Positions 38,354 through 47,644 are shown, counted from the stretch's first letter. The stretch: 64,000 nucleotides of DNA from Ostreococcus mediterraneus (GCA_012295225.1 WMKK01000016.1:402277-466276), one strand, 5' to 3'. Numbers and translations are program-made. The notes: generated from the sequence alone by a model not told the origin.

Positions 38354-39775
38354 ATGGACGAATTAGAGCGGTTGCGTAACGAACTTGCTCTGCGCGATGC
38401 CATCATCGCCGCCGAGCGCGCGAAGAACGAAGCGTTAGAGATGCGCATACAACTGAAAGCTCGAGAGGATGAGATTGCGAAACTCCGCGCGGAAATCGCT
38501 GGCTCGGCGACTACGAGCGATCGAACGATGACGAAGACGAGTACAGGCACGATTGCACCCGTGATTCGGACGACGAAGCAACCAGTAGTGGCACAGACTA
38601 AGGCACCATCGGTGTCGAATGGGCAACGCCTGATGGTTGGAAGTGCCTCAAAGCGCGCCGCCGGCGCGTCCAACAAAGGGCCGAGCACGAACGCGGAAAA
38701 GCAGCAGCATGTGGTGAAAAAGAAGACAAATAAACGAAAACAGGAAGCTGCACCGCTCGAGGTGGTTGAGGATCCGGGCAGGGAATCCATGCATCAAAAA
38801 ACCAAATTTAGGAAGACGACAAACGTCGTACGCGCGAAAGATGGTTCATTCATTCGCGTTCGCATTCCAGGTATTATGTTCTGCAGTCGATGTAAGCGCA
38901 CGAATGTGCCGCCAGATAATGCCGCGTTCGATCCAGAATATCCCGGCACGTGCTTGCCGTGTAAAGAAAGAATGAAGGTTTTGACCGAGCTCAACAAAGG
39001 CGTGTCAAAGTCTCCAAAGAAGATTCTACAACACAAGCTTCCTCCCGTTGGCCCCGATGGCAAAAGAAGATTGCTCAATGTGGAACGTGAGGCAAAATGG
39101 CGCAACATGGTCTTGGCAAACATCAGTGGCTCCGTTGAGACATGCGAGAAGCTGCGAATAGAAATGATTCAAGATAAGAAACGATACACAAATTCAGTCA
39201 ACTGGGATGAAGAGTTTATACAGGTCGCCGCAGGCTTTAGCCGACATCCAATACGCATGATTAGCTGGGCGTTGTCAAATGCTGCAACTATAGATGAGCG
39301 CGCGGCAAAGAATGCTTGCGAACGCAAGGAGACTGATAAAACGACTCCGTTAAATGATGCGCCGTACACCTCAGGGGTTCAAGTCTTGCGACACTTGTTC
39401 AAGTGTGGTTGCCAAATGTCATGTGATGTCATACACGCCGCGTGTGCGTTCGGTAATCTCGAATGTGTCAAGTTTTTGAAGGAGCATGTCAGAATGTGTG
39501 ATTTTCAAAGTGCGTGGTCCGACTTCAAACGCGCCGACGGCGAAAACAATGAACTCATGCTGATTGCCGCACAAGAAGGTCAGGTTGACGTACTTGAGTA
39601 CTTGTACGAGCATGATTGCGATTTCTCGGTGGAAGATGCAAATACCTGCCTCGAACTGGCCAAGATTCGCAAGCCACGCGCAGGAAATTACGACAAAGTT
39701 GTCGCGTACATTAAGAGCCTTCCCGAATGGGCTGAATACACGAAGAAGGCTGAGGTGAAAATCGAATTGAATTAG
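38354..39775 (+). CDS. Ankyrin-like repeat protein with coiled coil and Cys4 cluster
   Basis: 473 aa from the first ATG. Residues 1-50 form a coiled coil (MDELERLRNELALRDAII ...). A basic linker (KKKTNKRKQE) looks nuclear. Near residue 175 is CSRCKRTNVPPDNAA followed by CLPCKERM: a C-x2-C/C-x2-C pair about 21 residues apart, a probable zinc site. The C-terminal 150 residues hold degenerate ankyrin-type units: VLRHLFKCGCQMSCDVIHAA, CAFGNLECVKFLKEHV, LMLIAAQEGQVDVLEYLYEH. Such units resemble ankyrin families expanded in prasinophytes and large DNA viruses. Codon use looks somewhat more AT-rich than in neighbours. The role is unknown; DNA or protein binding is plausible. Confidence 0.65.
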   Translation: MDELERLRNELALRDAIIAAERAKNEALEMRIQLKAREDEIAKLRAEIAGSATTSDRTMTKTSTGTIAPVIRTTKQPVVAQTKAPSVSNGQRLMVGSASKRAAGASNKGPSTNAEKQQHVVKKKTNKRKQEAAPLEVVEDPGRESMHQKTKFRKTTNVVRAKDGSFIRVRIPGIMFCSRCKRTNVPPDNAAFDPEYPGTCLPCKERMKVLTELNKGVSKSPKKILQHKLPPVGPDGKRRLLNVEREAKWRNMVLANISGSVETCEKLRIEMIQDKKRYTNSVNWDEEFIQVAAGFSRHPIRMISWALSNAATIDERAAKNACERKETDKTTPLNDAPYTSGVQVLRHLFKCGCQMSCDVIHAACAFGNLECVKFLKEHVRMCDFQSAWSDFKRADGENNELMLIAAQEGQVDVLEYLYEHDCDFSVEDANTCLELAKIRKPRAGNYDKVVAYIKSLPEWAEYTKKAEVKIELN

Positions 39776-40105
39776 AACACGAATGGTGAAGTTCGAACGA
39801 TGCGTTACTAGACATCAATTGTAATAATACCCTGTATGCATAGCTATCGCGCAGGGAGGGCGCTGAGAACATGTTTCGTCAAAAGTTTGCTGCACACGTC
39901 GAGACGCGGCGAGGCGTCGTAAAGAAATCAGCGGCAGTTAACAAAAGTTTGTCGACTCGAGGCATGGTATGTAGAAGTGCATGCGCCTCGATACGCAGGC
40001 GCCATCTATTGACGCGCGGGGTGCATGGCGAGCGTCACAGTTGCTACGTATTCGTCAAGTTAATTGTGGTTATTCATCCCATCGGCGCGCGGTTTCGGTT
40101 GCTGG
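39776..40105. other. Intergenic / upstream region of the AP2 gene
   Basis: 330 bp. A short open frame starts at 39871 (MFRQKFAAHVETRRGVV), but it has no domain and no intron of the local type linking it to the AP2 gene. Probably promoter and 5' leader. Confidence 0.4.
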
Positions 40106-41407
40106 ATGTGGGACGCCGCCGTCGAGGCATGCCTAGACGAAAGCGCGCTGGGGACTGACAACGCTGAAGACTACGGTAGTGGTGTGCTAGCTTCGGAACT
40201 GAAAGAGTATATCAACGAGGAGGTGTTTCGGCTGTGTGAAATAGATGGAGAAGACCTAATACAAGGCCATGATTTCTCGGCGCGCGGTTCCCTCCAGAGC
40301 GACGACACGGGATTGAATTTTGATTCGTGGTTATTTGACACCACTGACACAGACACGTTACTCGCTTCCCAAGGTGATTTTAGCGATTTGTTTGCGATGC
40401 CGTCGTTTGAACGCGAAAAGAACGCGGCGTCGACAAAAGTTGCGCGTAAGAAGGCACCGAAAAGCACCGCCGGTCCAAAGGTTGCTCAAGCGGAGAAGAA
40501 ATCAATACGCTCGACGAGCGAATACAGAGGCGTGACGCACCACTGCCGAACTGGTCGGTATGAAGCACACATTTGGGAATCTGGTAAACAAGTCTACCTC
40601 GGAGGCTTTGATCGCGAGGCGCAAGCCGCGATTGCTTATGACTTGTGCGCGTTGAAGTGTCGAGGGACGCAAGCGACGACCAATTTTCACATGGCGAACT
40701 ACCGTCAAGAATTGGAAAAATTGGACTCCATCTCAAAGGAAGAGCTCATCTTGTCTCTGCGTCGACAATCGAAAGGATTCGGGAAAGGATCGAGTAAGTT
40801 CCGCGGGGTCACAAAGCACGCCAAGGGCAAATTTGAAGCCCGTATTGGGCAGTTAGTTGGGAAAAAGTATCGATATTTGGGACTCTGGCCGACTGAAATT
40901 GAAGCCGCCGTGGCGTACGACGTCGAAAGCGTTAGACAGAAAGGCATGGACGCGTTGACGAATTTTGACATCAGTTCGTACACGAGCGTCTTGGCTGAGC
41001 ACTACGACGCGCAAGCAAAGGCGTTGGGTAAACGCAAGCACGGGAGCGATGACGACACGCGCCAAAATGACGTCGTCGTGGAGGATGCGAAAACTAGCGA
41101 ACGAAATTTCCGCGCGCAACTTGCAAGCAAGCACGCGGAATTCGTCGCATCTGCGCGTACCGCCGCAGCCGGTCCCGCGTGCGAGTGCGATCCGAGTGAA
41201 GTTGCTATTGCAACCGTGCGTTCATTTTTTGATTCAGAGGCTAAAATATGCAGCAAGAAATCGCCACGCAGTGCGACGAGCGATGATGAGGACGACGACG
41301 CGTGCGCTGACGCCGCCATCGAAGAGTTACAAAACATCGTACGCGAAGCTCGAGCGAAGACGCGCGTACGCAAGGAGGACAATCGACGGGATCATCGACG
41401 ACGCTAG
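40106..41407 (+). CDS. Double AP2-domain transcription factor (AP2/ANT-like)
   Basis: 433 aa from the first ATG. Two AP2 DNA-binding domains are clear: 139-199 (EYRGVTHHCRTGRYEAHIW ... YLGGFDREAQAAIAYD) and 230-292 (SKFRGVTKHAKGKFEARIG ... YLGLWPTEIEAAVAYDV), joined by a 30-residue linker. Two AP2 domains place it in the AP2 (AINTEGUMENTA/WRINKLED-like) branch rather than single-domain ERF. The N-terminal 100 residues are acidic and hydrophobic (DSWLFDTTDTDTLL, DFSDLFAMP), a probable activation region. A basic KKAPKS segment precedes domain 1 and could be a nuclear signal. The C-terminus is acidic then basic. In land plants this branch controls development and lipid synthesis; targets here are unknown. 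Confidence 0.88.
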   Translation: MWDAAVEACLDESALGTDNAEDYGSGVLASELKEYINEEVFRLCEIDGEDLIQGHDFSARGSLQSDDTGLNFDSWLFDTTDTDTLLASQGDFSDLFAMPSFEREKNAASTKVARKKAPKSTAGPKVAQAEKKSIRSTSEYRGVTHHCRTGRYEAHIWESGKQVYLGGFDREAQAAIAYDLCALKCRGTQATTNFHMANYRQELEKLDSISKEELILSLRRQSKGFGKGSSKFRGVTKHAKGKFEARIGQLVGKKYRYLGLWPTEIEAAVAYDVESVRQKGMDALTNFDISSYTSVLAEHYDAQAKALGKRKHGSDDDTRQNDVVVEDAKTSERNFRAQLASKHAEFVASARTAAAGPACECDPSEVAIATVRSFFDSEAKICSKKSPRSATSDDEDDDACADAAIEELQNIVREARAKTRVRKEDNRRDHRRR

Positions 41408-41529
41408 GTGATATCACTCGTTTTGTTTCTGTTTTCACTGTAATATTTGTAATAATATTTGTCGTGTGTGCTATATGCTTGCGCGCTTGCAAACTCTTTC
41501 ACTCTCTCTCGCCGTAAGCAAGAAGCAAT

Positions 41530-42069
41530 TTACTTCTTGGTAGTCGCGATGCGCGCCAAGGTCTGGAAAGACACGGCTTGCACGACAGCGAGCGGGGAGA
41601 AAAGCACGAGCAAGATGAGGCCCAAGTTGGAACCTTCGCCAGCCGCCTTGGCCGCCTTCGGCGCGGGCGCAGCCTTCGCCGCCGCCGGGGCAGCCTTGGA
41701 GCCACCGAACGAGGGCAAAGAGATGGACGGCGCAGAGAACGACGGCAAAGAGATGGACGGCGCAGACAACGACGGGCCACCCGCAAGCTTCTTCGTCTTG
41801 CTCGCAAGGACCGGCGTGTTTTTCTTCGCTTGGAGCTCTTCAAACTGCGCAGCCGCGAGGCTCTTGGCGTCGCCCTTGGCGACTTGCGCAAACTCAACCG
41901 GCGCCGCGTTGGCGATCGGGGCAACCATCATCGTCGCCGCCAACACAACCGCGCCAACTTGCGTGCGCTCCGCGCGCACAACCGCAGCCGCACCGCGCGC
42001 GTGCGCGGTCGATCGTCGGCAAACCTGGGTCTTACCCACCGTCGTCGTCGTCGTCGTCGTGGCGATCAT
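41530..42069 (-). CDS. Plastid-targeted, thylakoid-type small membrane protein with internal repeat
   Basis: 179 aa. The N-terminus is a Thr/Arg-rich transit peptide, followed by a hydrophobic stretch and an AxA site (VGAVVLAATMMVAPIANAAP), the layout of a two-step thylakoid lumen signal. The predicted mature part begins APVEFAQVAKGDAKSLAAAQ. In the middle a 10-11-residue unit repeats twice (LSAPSISLPSF, FSAPSISLPSF), encoded by a tandem at about 41701-41775. An Ala/Lys/Pro-rich linker then leads to a C-terminal membrane helix (NLGLILLVLFSPLAVVQAV). No family is recognised. It is head to head with the beta-rich protein gene over 478 bp. Confidence 0.6.
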   Translation of the reverse strand: MIATTTTTTTVGKTQVCRRSTAHARGAAAVVRAERTQVGAVVLAATMMVAPIANAAPVEFAQVAKGDAKSLAAAQFEELQAKKNTPVLASKTKKLAGGPSLSAPSISLPSFSAPSISLPSFGGSKAAPAAAKAAPAPKAAKAAGEGSNLGLILLVLFSPLAVVQAVSFQTLARIATTKK

Positions 42070-42547
42070 CGTAGGAGGCGTTCGTGCGTGAAAGAACGTG
42101 TGAGAGATGGAGACAATATGCGTGCGCGTCGGTTACGACAGCGACGAGTTCTGCCGCGTCCGCGACGGCGGCGACGCCAACGCCAACGCCACCGTCGACG
42201 AGACGCTTATCCAAAAAAGTCGATCGATCGGTCGACCTGCGACGGTCGTCCCCAACGCGGTCGGTCGGTCGGGTATGTGATGGTCGTAGTGTACGTATAC
42301 GTGATCTAAGATCGATCACACACGAGTGTGTGTATCCGAGTGACACTAAAGACCACACATAGAGTACGCACGTTGGGTATACGTGATGCATCGAGCGCGC
42401 ACGCCGGACACCGTGATACGTGGAACGCTCAACCCTAGTTTTCGACGCTCGAGGCTCGAGTTTGATTTTTGAATTTCGTTCCATCCATCCGCGACATCAC
42501 ACGACGACGCGACCGCGCGTTGACGGGTGACGGGCGATCGCGACGAT
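42070..42547. promoter_or_regulatory. Divergent promoter region with short palindromic and tandem words
   Basis: 478 bp without a supported frame. It contains gatcgatcggtcgac and related ggtcggtcgg words (42220-42275), and an inverted repeat acacac-ga-gtgtgt near 42318-42333. Neither strand shows a TATA-type element close to the two ATGs. Confidence 0.4.
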
Positions 42548-43573
42548 ATGCAACGCACACACACGGGTACGCACGCCGCCACACCCGGGGTGGATGATAC
42601 CACGCAGACATTAGGGTTGCTTCAGGCGCAACTGCGCGCGCAGGCGAGGGAGATTGCGCGCTTGCAGCGGCAGTGCGTCGAGTTGAATCGCGAACGCGAC
42701 GCGCTTCGAGGGAAGGTACTGAAGCCGTTGAATGAACGATTTGCGGATAATGTACGGGATTTAATTAAGGAGACGTGTTGGTTTAAGCTGCGGCAAGTGG
42801 AGGAGGTGATTGATGTGAATACGTACGAGTCGACGACGCGCGCAGAGTTTGACTTGGCTGGCGCGTCGTCGCGGTTGGACGCGAGGTTCCCGGATTTAAA
42901 GAGCGCGAAGATTACGACGACAGAAAATATTGGACCGTTTGGGATTGAGTTGAAATCACGACCTTTCCGTGGGGAGTTGTTACAGTTCAAAGCCAAGGTG
43001 GATTTGGAGAGACTGTTGAACATTGCGCGCGCGCCGACGTTGGTGCTGTCGCCGTCGCCAATCTTTCCGTGGAACAGAAAGACCAAGTGGAATCCAGCGT
43101 TGGAGACACACATGGACGTCGATGGCGTGGCGGTGAGCGCGAAATATACCATCGTTAATGATTCGGTATCCATGGATCACTTGGATTTTGACGTGAGTAC
43201 GACGCACGAAGAGTACGGGTCGCTCTCGCTCTCGCGCGTGAGCCAACACACGGTGCAGGAGGACCAACTCGACGTGAATCCAGACGGATGCTGGCGCGCT
43301 GGTTGGTCCCAGCGCAAGGGTGATTTCGATTTATCAGCGCACTTTAAGACGGACAAGAACATAGAGCTTGAGTTGAGCGCGCGTAGACAATTTGCCAAGC
43401 ACTTTAATGGCAAAGTCACGGCCAAGGTGGCGGCCAAGGAGCTCGAATTTCAAGCGGGCTACGAATTCACCGAGGAGTTGAAGGGGTGGGAAGTCGTCGC
43501 CAAGTCAGTGTTAACCCCTCAAGGGTTGTTGCACAACCCAACGTTTCAGCTGAACCACGCTTGGGAGTTTTAA
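42548..43573 (+). CDS. Beta-strand-rich protein with N-terminal coiled coil, possible organelle outer-membrane barrel
   Basis: 341 aa from the first ATG. Residues 20-60 form a coiled coil (LLQAQLRAQAREIARLQRQ). From about 75 the sequence alternates polar and hydrophobic residues in short stretches with turns, as in beta sheets: YESTTRAEFDLAGAS, VDGVAVSAKYTIVND, SVSMDHLDFDVSTTH, IELELSARRQFAKHFNGK, VTAKVAAKELEFQAGYEF. It ends in an aromatic (LNHAWEF), like the terminal strand of many outer-membrane barrels. No cleavable signal or hydrophobic helix is seen, as expected for such barrels. I do not recognise a named family; the barrel idea is inference. Confidence 0.55.
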   Translation: MQRTHTGTHAATPGVDDTTQTLGLLQAQLRAQAREIARLQRQCVELNRERDALRGKVLKPLNERFADNVRDLIKETCWFKLRQVEEVIDVNTYESTTRAEFDLAGASSRLDARFPDLKSAKITTTENIGPFGIELKSRPFRGELLQFKAKVDLERLLNIARAPTLVLSPSPIFPWNRKTKWNPALETHMDVDGVAVSAKYTIVNDSVSMDHLDFDVSTTHEEYGSLSLSRVSQHTVQEDQLDVNPDGCWRAGWSQRKGDFDLSAHFKTDKNIELELSARRQFAKHFNGKVTAKVAAKELEFQAGYEFTEELKGWEVVAKSVLTPQGLLHNPTFQLNHAWEF

Positions 43574-43606
43574 TACATTAAACGTTATGCTGCTACACTA
43601 CGCCTA

Positions 43607-45244
43607 CTACAATCCCGGCATTCCTGGGCTGAAACCTTTCCCGCGACCGCGGCCCGAACCGCGACCGCGGCCCGAGGAGTCATCTCCATCGTTTCCTCGT
43701 CCACCACCCGCACGACCTCGACCACCCGAGCCTCGACCACCCGAGCCTCGGCCGGAAGTGCCTCGGCCGGAAGTGCCTCGGCCGGAAGTGCCTCGGCCGG
43801 AAGTGCCTCGGCCGCGGCCTCCTCGACCGCCTCGACCGAGCGCGACGCCTCGACCGGGTGCGGGCGGCGCGGGCTTGTACTTGGTCACCTTGGCCCCAGG
43901 TTTCCATTCACCGCCGTAGAATTCGTTCCCACGTTTACCACCACCGTCGCCGTCGTCACTGTCATCACCATCGCTATCGCGTGCATTCGAAGCGCTTCCT
44001 CCCCATTGAGCGTCGTCGTATTCATCGTCGTATTCGCCCGCGTTGACGTCATCGAGCGCGTGCGAGTAGATATCCTTTGCAATCTCGGTGATGCCAGCAC
44101 CGGTAGACGTCGACGCCATCATCACTGTTACTTTGGCGCGCTTGGTATAGCGAAGTTCTTCCTGAATCAAATACGCTCGACGCGCTAAATCGTTTGGATT
44201 CACCGAGTCGCACTTGTTCAAGATGACTTGACACGAGGTTTCGCCATACTTGGATAAAAACGCGAGCATTTCGCGGTCAGACGCCTTCAAGCCATGCCGC
44301 GCGTCCACGACGATGTACACGCGCTTCAAATTTTTTCTAGATGTTAAATACTTATCCATCAACTCATTCCAGGATTCCACGCGATGCTGCTTGGCAAACG
44401 CAAAGCCGTAACCTGGTAAATCGACGAGACGAATGCGCTCGTCGAGCGAGTAAAAGTTCAAGCTTTGCGTCTTCCCTGGAACATCACTCGATCGTGCCAC
44501 TGAACTCAACGTCAAGGCGTTGATTAATGAACTCTTACCAACGTTCGAACGGCCCGCGAACGCGATTTCCGGGACATCATCTACAATTTTACTCGCCCCC
44601 TTTCCCACGGCGTGCTGCGGCGGTTCTTCGCCGTCTCTCGCCGCCGCCGCGATAAACTTACACGTCCGCTTCAATCGCCCGAGTCCAAGCAAACGCTGAT
44701 TCTTAAGATCTAATTGTGCCAAGTCGTACATCGCGTACCGCTGCGTAATTTCATTGATTTCATTCCTATTCCTCAACAATCTCGTCGTCCGTCCCGCCGT
44801 CGACGCCGTCGACGTCACTTGATACTTTCGAATACGAGCCATAATTCCCGGATCGATCGGCAACGCACGAAACTTGGCGCGATTACTCATCTCACCACCA
44901 TCATTCCCCGATAATTCATCAAGTAACCGCTCGAGCTTGAGACCACCTTCGGGAATCGTCGACCGTAACGGCGGCTCGACGCGCCCAGCCGCCGCCTCCG
45001 CCGCCTCCTCCTCCTTCTCGTCACCGAAGACATCTCCCGCCGAAGCACGCGTCACGAACGATGCCGCCGCCAACATCGTCGTCGGCATTGCGCAACGCAC
45101 GCCGCGCCGCGACGATACCCACGACGACGACCACGACGACGCGCGCGTCCCGAGTGGCATTGACCTCGACACCGCCGACGTGGCCGCAGCCACGCACGTC
45201 GGGGTCTTGGTATGCATCGCCGCGGCGGCGACGACGACGCGCAT
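43607..45244 (-). CDS. EngB/YihA-type GTPase with RG-rich C-terminal tail, organelle-targeted
   Basis: 545 aa from the ATG at 45242-45244 (complement); further upstream only a GTG keeps the frame. Residues 1-70 look like a transit peptide. The GTPase has G1 GRSNVGKSS (231-239), the G2 Thr in SSDVPGKTQSLNFY, G3 DLPG (275-278) and G4 NKCD (343-346), exactly the EngB pattern. Bacterial and plastid EngB proteins help assemble the large ribosomal subunit. Beyond the GTPase, an acidic linker (about 400-435) leads to an unusual tail (464-537) made of RG, RGTSG and GGRG repeats, typical of RNA-binding proteins and arginine-methylation targets. The tail is encoded partly by a 15-bp tandem repeat. The length is well above a typical EngB of about 200-300 aa. 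Confidence 0.88.
   Translation of the reverse strand: MRVVVAAAAMHTKTPTCVAAATSAVSRSMPLGTRASSWSSSWVSSRRGVRCAMPTTMLAAASFVTRASAGDVFGDEKEEEAAEAAAGRVEPPLRSTIPEGGLKLERLLDELSGNDGGEMSNRAKFRALPIDPGIMARIRKYQVTSTASTAGRTTRLLRNRNEINEITQRYAMYDLAQLDLKNQRLLGLGRLKRTCKFIAAAARDGEEPPQHAVGKGASKIVDDVPEIAFAGRSNVGKSSLINALTLSSVARSSDVPGKTQSLNFYSLDERIRLVDLPGYGFAFAKQHRVESWNELMDKYLTSRKNLKRVYIVVDARHGLKASDREMLAFLSKYGETSCQVILNKCDSVNPNDLARRAYLIQEELRYTKRAKVTVMMASTSTGAGITEIAKDIYSHALDDVNAGEYDDEYDDAQWGGSASNARDSDGDDSDDGDGGGKRGNEFYGGEWKPGAKVTKYKPAPPAPGRGVALGRGGRGGRGRGTSGRGTSGRGTSGRGTSGRGSGGRGSGGRGRAGGGRGNDGDDSSGRGRGSGRGRGKGFSPGMPGL
43746..43805 (-). repeat. 15-bp tandem repeat (4 copies) coding RGTSG in the EngB tail
   Basis: Four exact copies of cctcggccggaagtg on the plus strand, read on the minus strand as repeats of RGTSG. 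Related degenerate units continue on both sides. Confidence 0.9.
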
Positions 45245-45285
45245 GACGTCTCGACGGCGGCGGTGCCGCACCGCCGCCGTCGTAA

Positions 45286-45287
<2 letters not shown>

Positions 45288-45320
<33 letters not shown>
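45288..45320 (+). repeat. (GTC)11 microsatellite in a divergent promoter
   Basis: Eleven GTC triplets between the EngB start and the pepsin-like gene start, in non-coding sequence. Similar GTC/GAC runs in neighbouring genes are coding (poly-Thr or poly-Asp). Confidence 0.85.
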
Positions 45321-45322
<2 letters not shown>

Positions 45323-45439
45323 TTACGAATGAAACCGCGTCACGCAATGACGCACGAAAAGTAACTTTGCATCGTCGTCACAGGACGTCGTGCGTCGTGC
45401 GACGACGACGATCGTCGACCGTCGACGACGACGCGTGCG

Positions 45440-46714
45440 ATGCGCGCGATGGGATGCGCGCGACCGTCATCGACGATGACGTCGACGTCGACGGCGTCAG
45501 CGTCGTCGGCGGCGGCGCGAACGCAGCGAGGACGCGTGGTCGTCGCGAGGCAACAACCGCACGCGGCGCGAACGCACTGTGCGACGACGACGACGAGGGT
45601 GACGGCGTACGATGAAAGTCGCGGCGGCGATGACGTGGTGTCGGATGCGGAGGTTGAGCGTCGCGAACGGTGGCGCGCGCGGGCGAAGACGATGCGGGCC
45701 AAGGCGCTGAAAGGATACCTGGCGCGCGCGAATGCAAACTATGCCGATTGTTTCGAAAAGAGCGATTTGGAGGCGCGCGCGGCGGAGACGTGGATGATGA
45801 TTGAAAATCGAGCGACGATTGTACCGCTGAGGCAGCTCGGGAATGTGGCGGGAAATCCGAGGGCGGGGTACGCGGTGTGCGCGCTCGATATTGGTGGCGA
45901 CGTCGGGTTGTGCGATTTCGTCATCGATACCGGCGCCACGGCGGCGCTTGTGACGCCAAAGGCAATAGAGAGCATGGATAAGGAAAATGTCATTGAAGGT
46001 GCGGCTATTCGTGGGTTGACTGGTACTGGGGAGACGCTGAGACAAAAAGTGACGCTTAAAGGCGTTCGCATGGGCGCGCACGAATTCGTCGACGGTTTAG
46101 ACGCCGTGGTGACAGATCTCACCGCTGTAGGCTTGCCCCCAGTCATCGGTGGCTTGCTCGGGCTCGATTTTTTGGGCAAATTCGTCGTAGAGTTTGATTT
46201 TTCTTCGTCAAAGTTGTCGTTCTGGCCTCTTGGAGCGGTAGAGAACGGCGCGGTGGACGTGGATGATTTGGTTAAAATTCCAATGACGACGCACCCAGTC
46301 GGATTGAAGACGGTGCAAGTTTCATTGAACGGCGCCGCGCCGTTTAGCGCAATCGTGGACATGGGATCATTTTTTAGCGTTGCAAACTGGATCGCGTCCG
46401 CGAGCGCGGGTATCGGTCCTGATAGTGATAAAGTCAAGCGGGGTGGTTTGCAAGTATCGGGCGTGGATGGCCAGTCGATGAACATGGCCATGGCGCCGTT
46501 TGATTTACGCGTGCTCGGCGAACCTGGTGGGGACGATTTATCCAGCGTGTATAAAGGCATGTGTTGTGTTGGTGACTTGCCCGCGTTCAACGCGCTTGGA
46601 GCGTCGGTGTCGCCATTCATGGCTATGGGTCTCGACGTCATCGGCCGCGGCAGATGCGTCTTTGACGCGTCGAAAAATGTCTTGTACCTCGCCAAAGGCG
46701 AAGAGACGTACTAG
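45440..46714 (+). CDS. Two-lobed pepsin/retropepsin-fold (clan AA) aspartyl protease-like protein, organelle-targeted
   Basis: 424 aa. The N-terminus (Ser/Thr/Arg/Ala-rich, about 1-55) is transit-like; MTSTSTASASS at residue 13 is an alternative start. A charged helical region (70-125) precedes lobe 1 with FVIDTGATAALV (DTG at 163-165) and the matching psi-loop GGLLGLDFLGKFVVEFD (237-253). Lobe 2 has FSAIVDMGSFFSV, where the usual DTG is DMG (307-309), and a second psi-loop MAMGLDVIGRG. Clan AA enzymes need one Asp per lobe; both Asp are here, but the Thr in lobe 2 is replaced. It may be a slow or regulatory protease or a binding protein. It is a single-copy-looking host gene, divergent from EngB by 195 bp. 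Confidence 0.75.
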   Translation: MRAMGCARPSSTMTSTSTASASSAAARTQRGRVVVARQQPHAARTHCATTTTRVTAYDESRGGDDVVSDAEVERRERWRARAKTMRAKALKGYLARANANYADCFEKSDLEARAAETWMMIENRATIVPLRQLGNVAGNPRAGYAVCALDIGGDVGLCDFVIDTGATAALVTPKAIESMDKENVIEGAAIRGLTGTGETLRQKVTLKGVRMGAHEFVDGLDAVVTDLTAVGLPPVIGGLLGLDFLGKFVVEFDFSSSKLSFWPLGAVENGAVDVDDLVKIPMTTHPVGLKTVQVSLNGAAPFSAIVDMGSFFSVANWIASASAGIGPDSDKVKRGGLQVSGVDGQSMNMAMAPFDLRVLGEPGGDDLSSVYKGMCCVGDLPAFNALGASVSPFMAMGLDVIGRGRCVFDASKNVLYLAKGEETY

Positions 46715-46754
46715 TACAACCGTTATAAGTGTTATAAGTCATCATAAATCATCA

Positions 46755-47602
46755 TTACAGCGTAAATCCTTCACCTTGTTGTTTCGCACCCGGAGCATCC
46801 GCGATTAAACCGGCGAAGAGCGCGTCCCAACTGTCTCCTCGGCGCTCTTTGCCGGTTTGCGTCACCTCGCCGTCCGCGCTCGTCGACTTCATCATGTTTG
46901 ACAAACCAACCTCACCGAGAGGCTTGGCGCTATCGCGGTAATAGCACTCGAAAGTAGCGTTTGCCGCGTCCTCGCGAGTGATGGATTCCACGCAAATCGC
47001 CGCCACGTCGTTGCGCGAAATACGCCCAGACGTCGTATCGCCTTGGTTCAATTCCACCGCGGACACGCCTCTCGCGGGGTCTTCGGTTAACCCACCAGGG
47101 CGCACCACCGTGTACGCGCGCCCAGGACGGTCAAAGTACAACGCACGCACGGCGTCTTCGCCCAAAATCTTATTACGCATAATGCCGCCGAATAAATTTA
47201 AGAAGATGTACACCGGAGACGCCGGCTTACTCACCGCGCCCGACGACACAATCACAAATCGCTCAACATCTGCCCTCAAGCACGCCTTGGCGCACGAGAT
47301 CACACCATCCCGATCAACCTTCGCAGCATCACCACCACTTTGCGATTGCGATGCGGCAAAAATCACCGCCTTGGCGCCGCGAAACGCATTCGCGAGCTCC
47401 GCCGCCGACGCCTCGGCGACATTCACCGTCGTCGCGCGCACGCGCCCATCGCTCGCGTCACCCTTTGCGTACGTCCCTTGTCGAGTGCCCGCGACGATGG
47501 TCCCACACGCAGTGTTCGCACGCAAATACTCCACGCACGCCGCGCCCGTTTTCCCATTCGCGCCAACCACGACCACGGTATCCGCCTCATCCAATGCCGA
47601 TG

Positions 47603-47644
<42 letters not shown>

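Noticed and set aside
39871-40158. Possible 5' exon of the AP2 gene (MFRQKFAAHVE...)
   Set aside because: No donor of the local GTRCGT type and no branch motif; the AP2 protein is complete from the ATG at 40106.
43746-43805. Tandem array considered as CRISPR-like
   Set aside because: Units are directly adjacent with no spacers, in frame inside a coding region.
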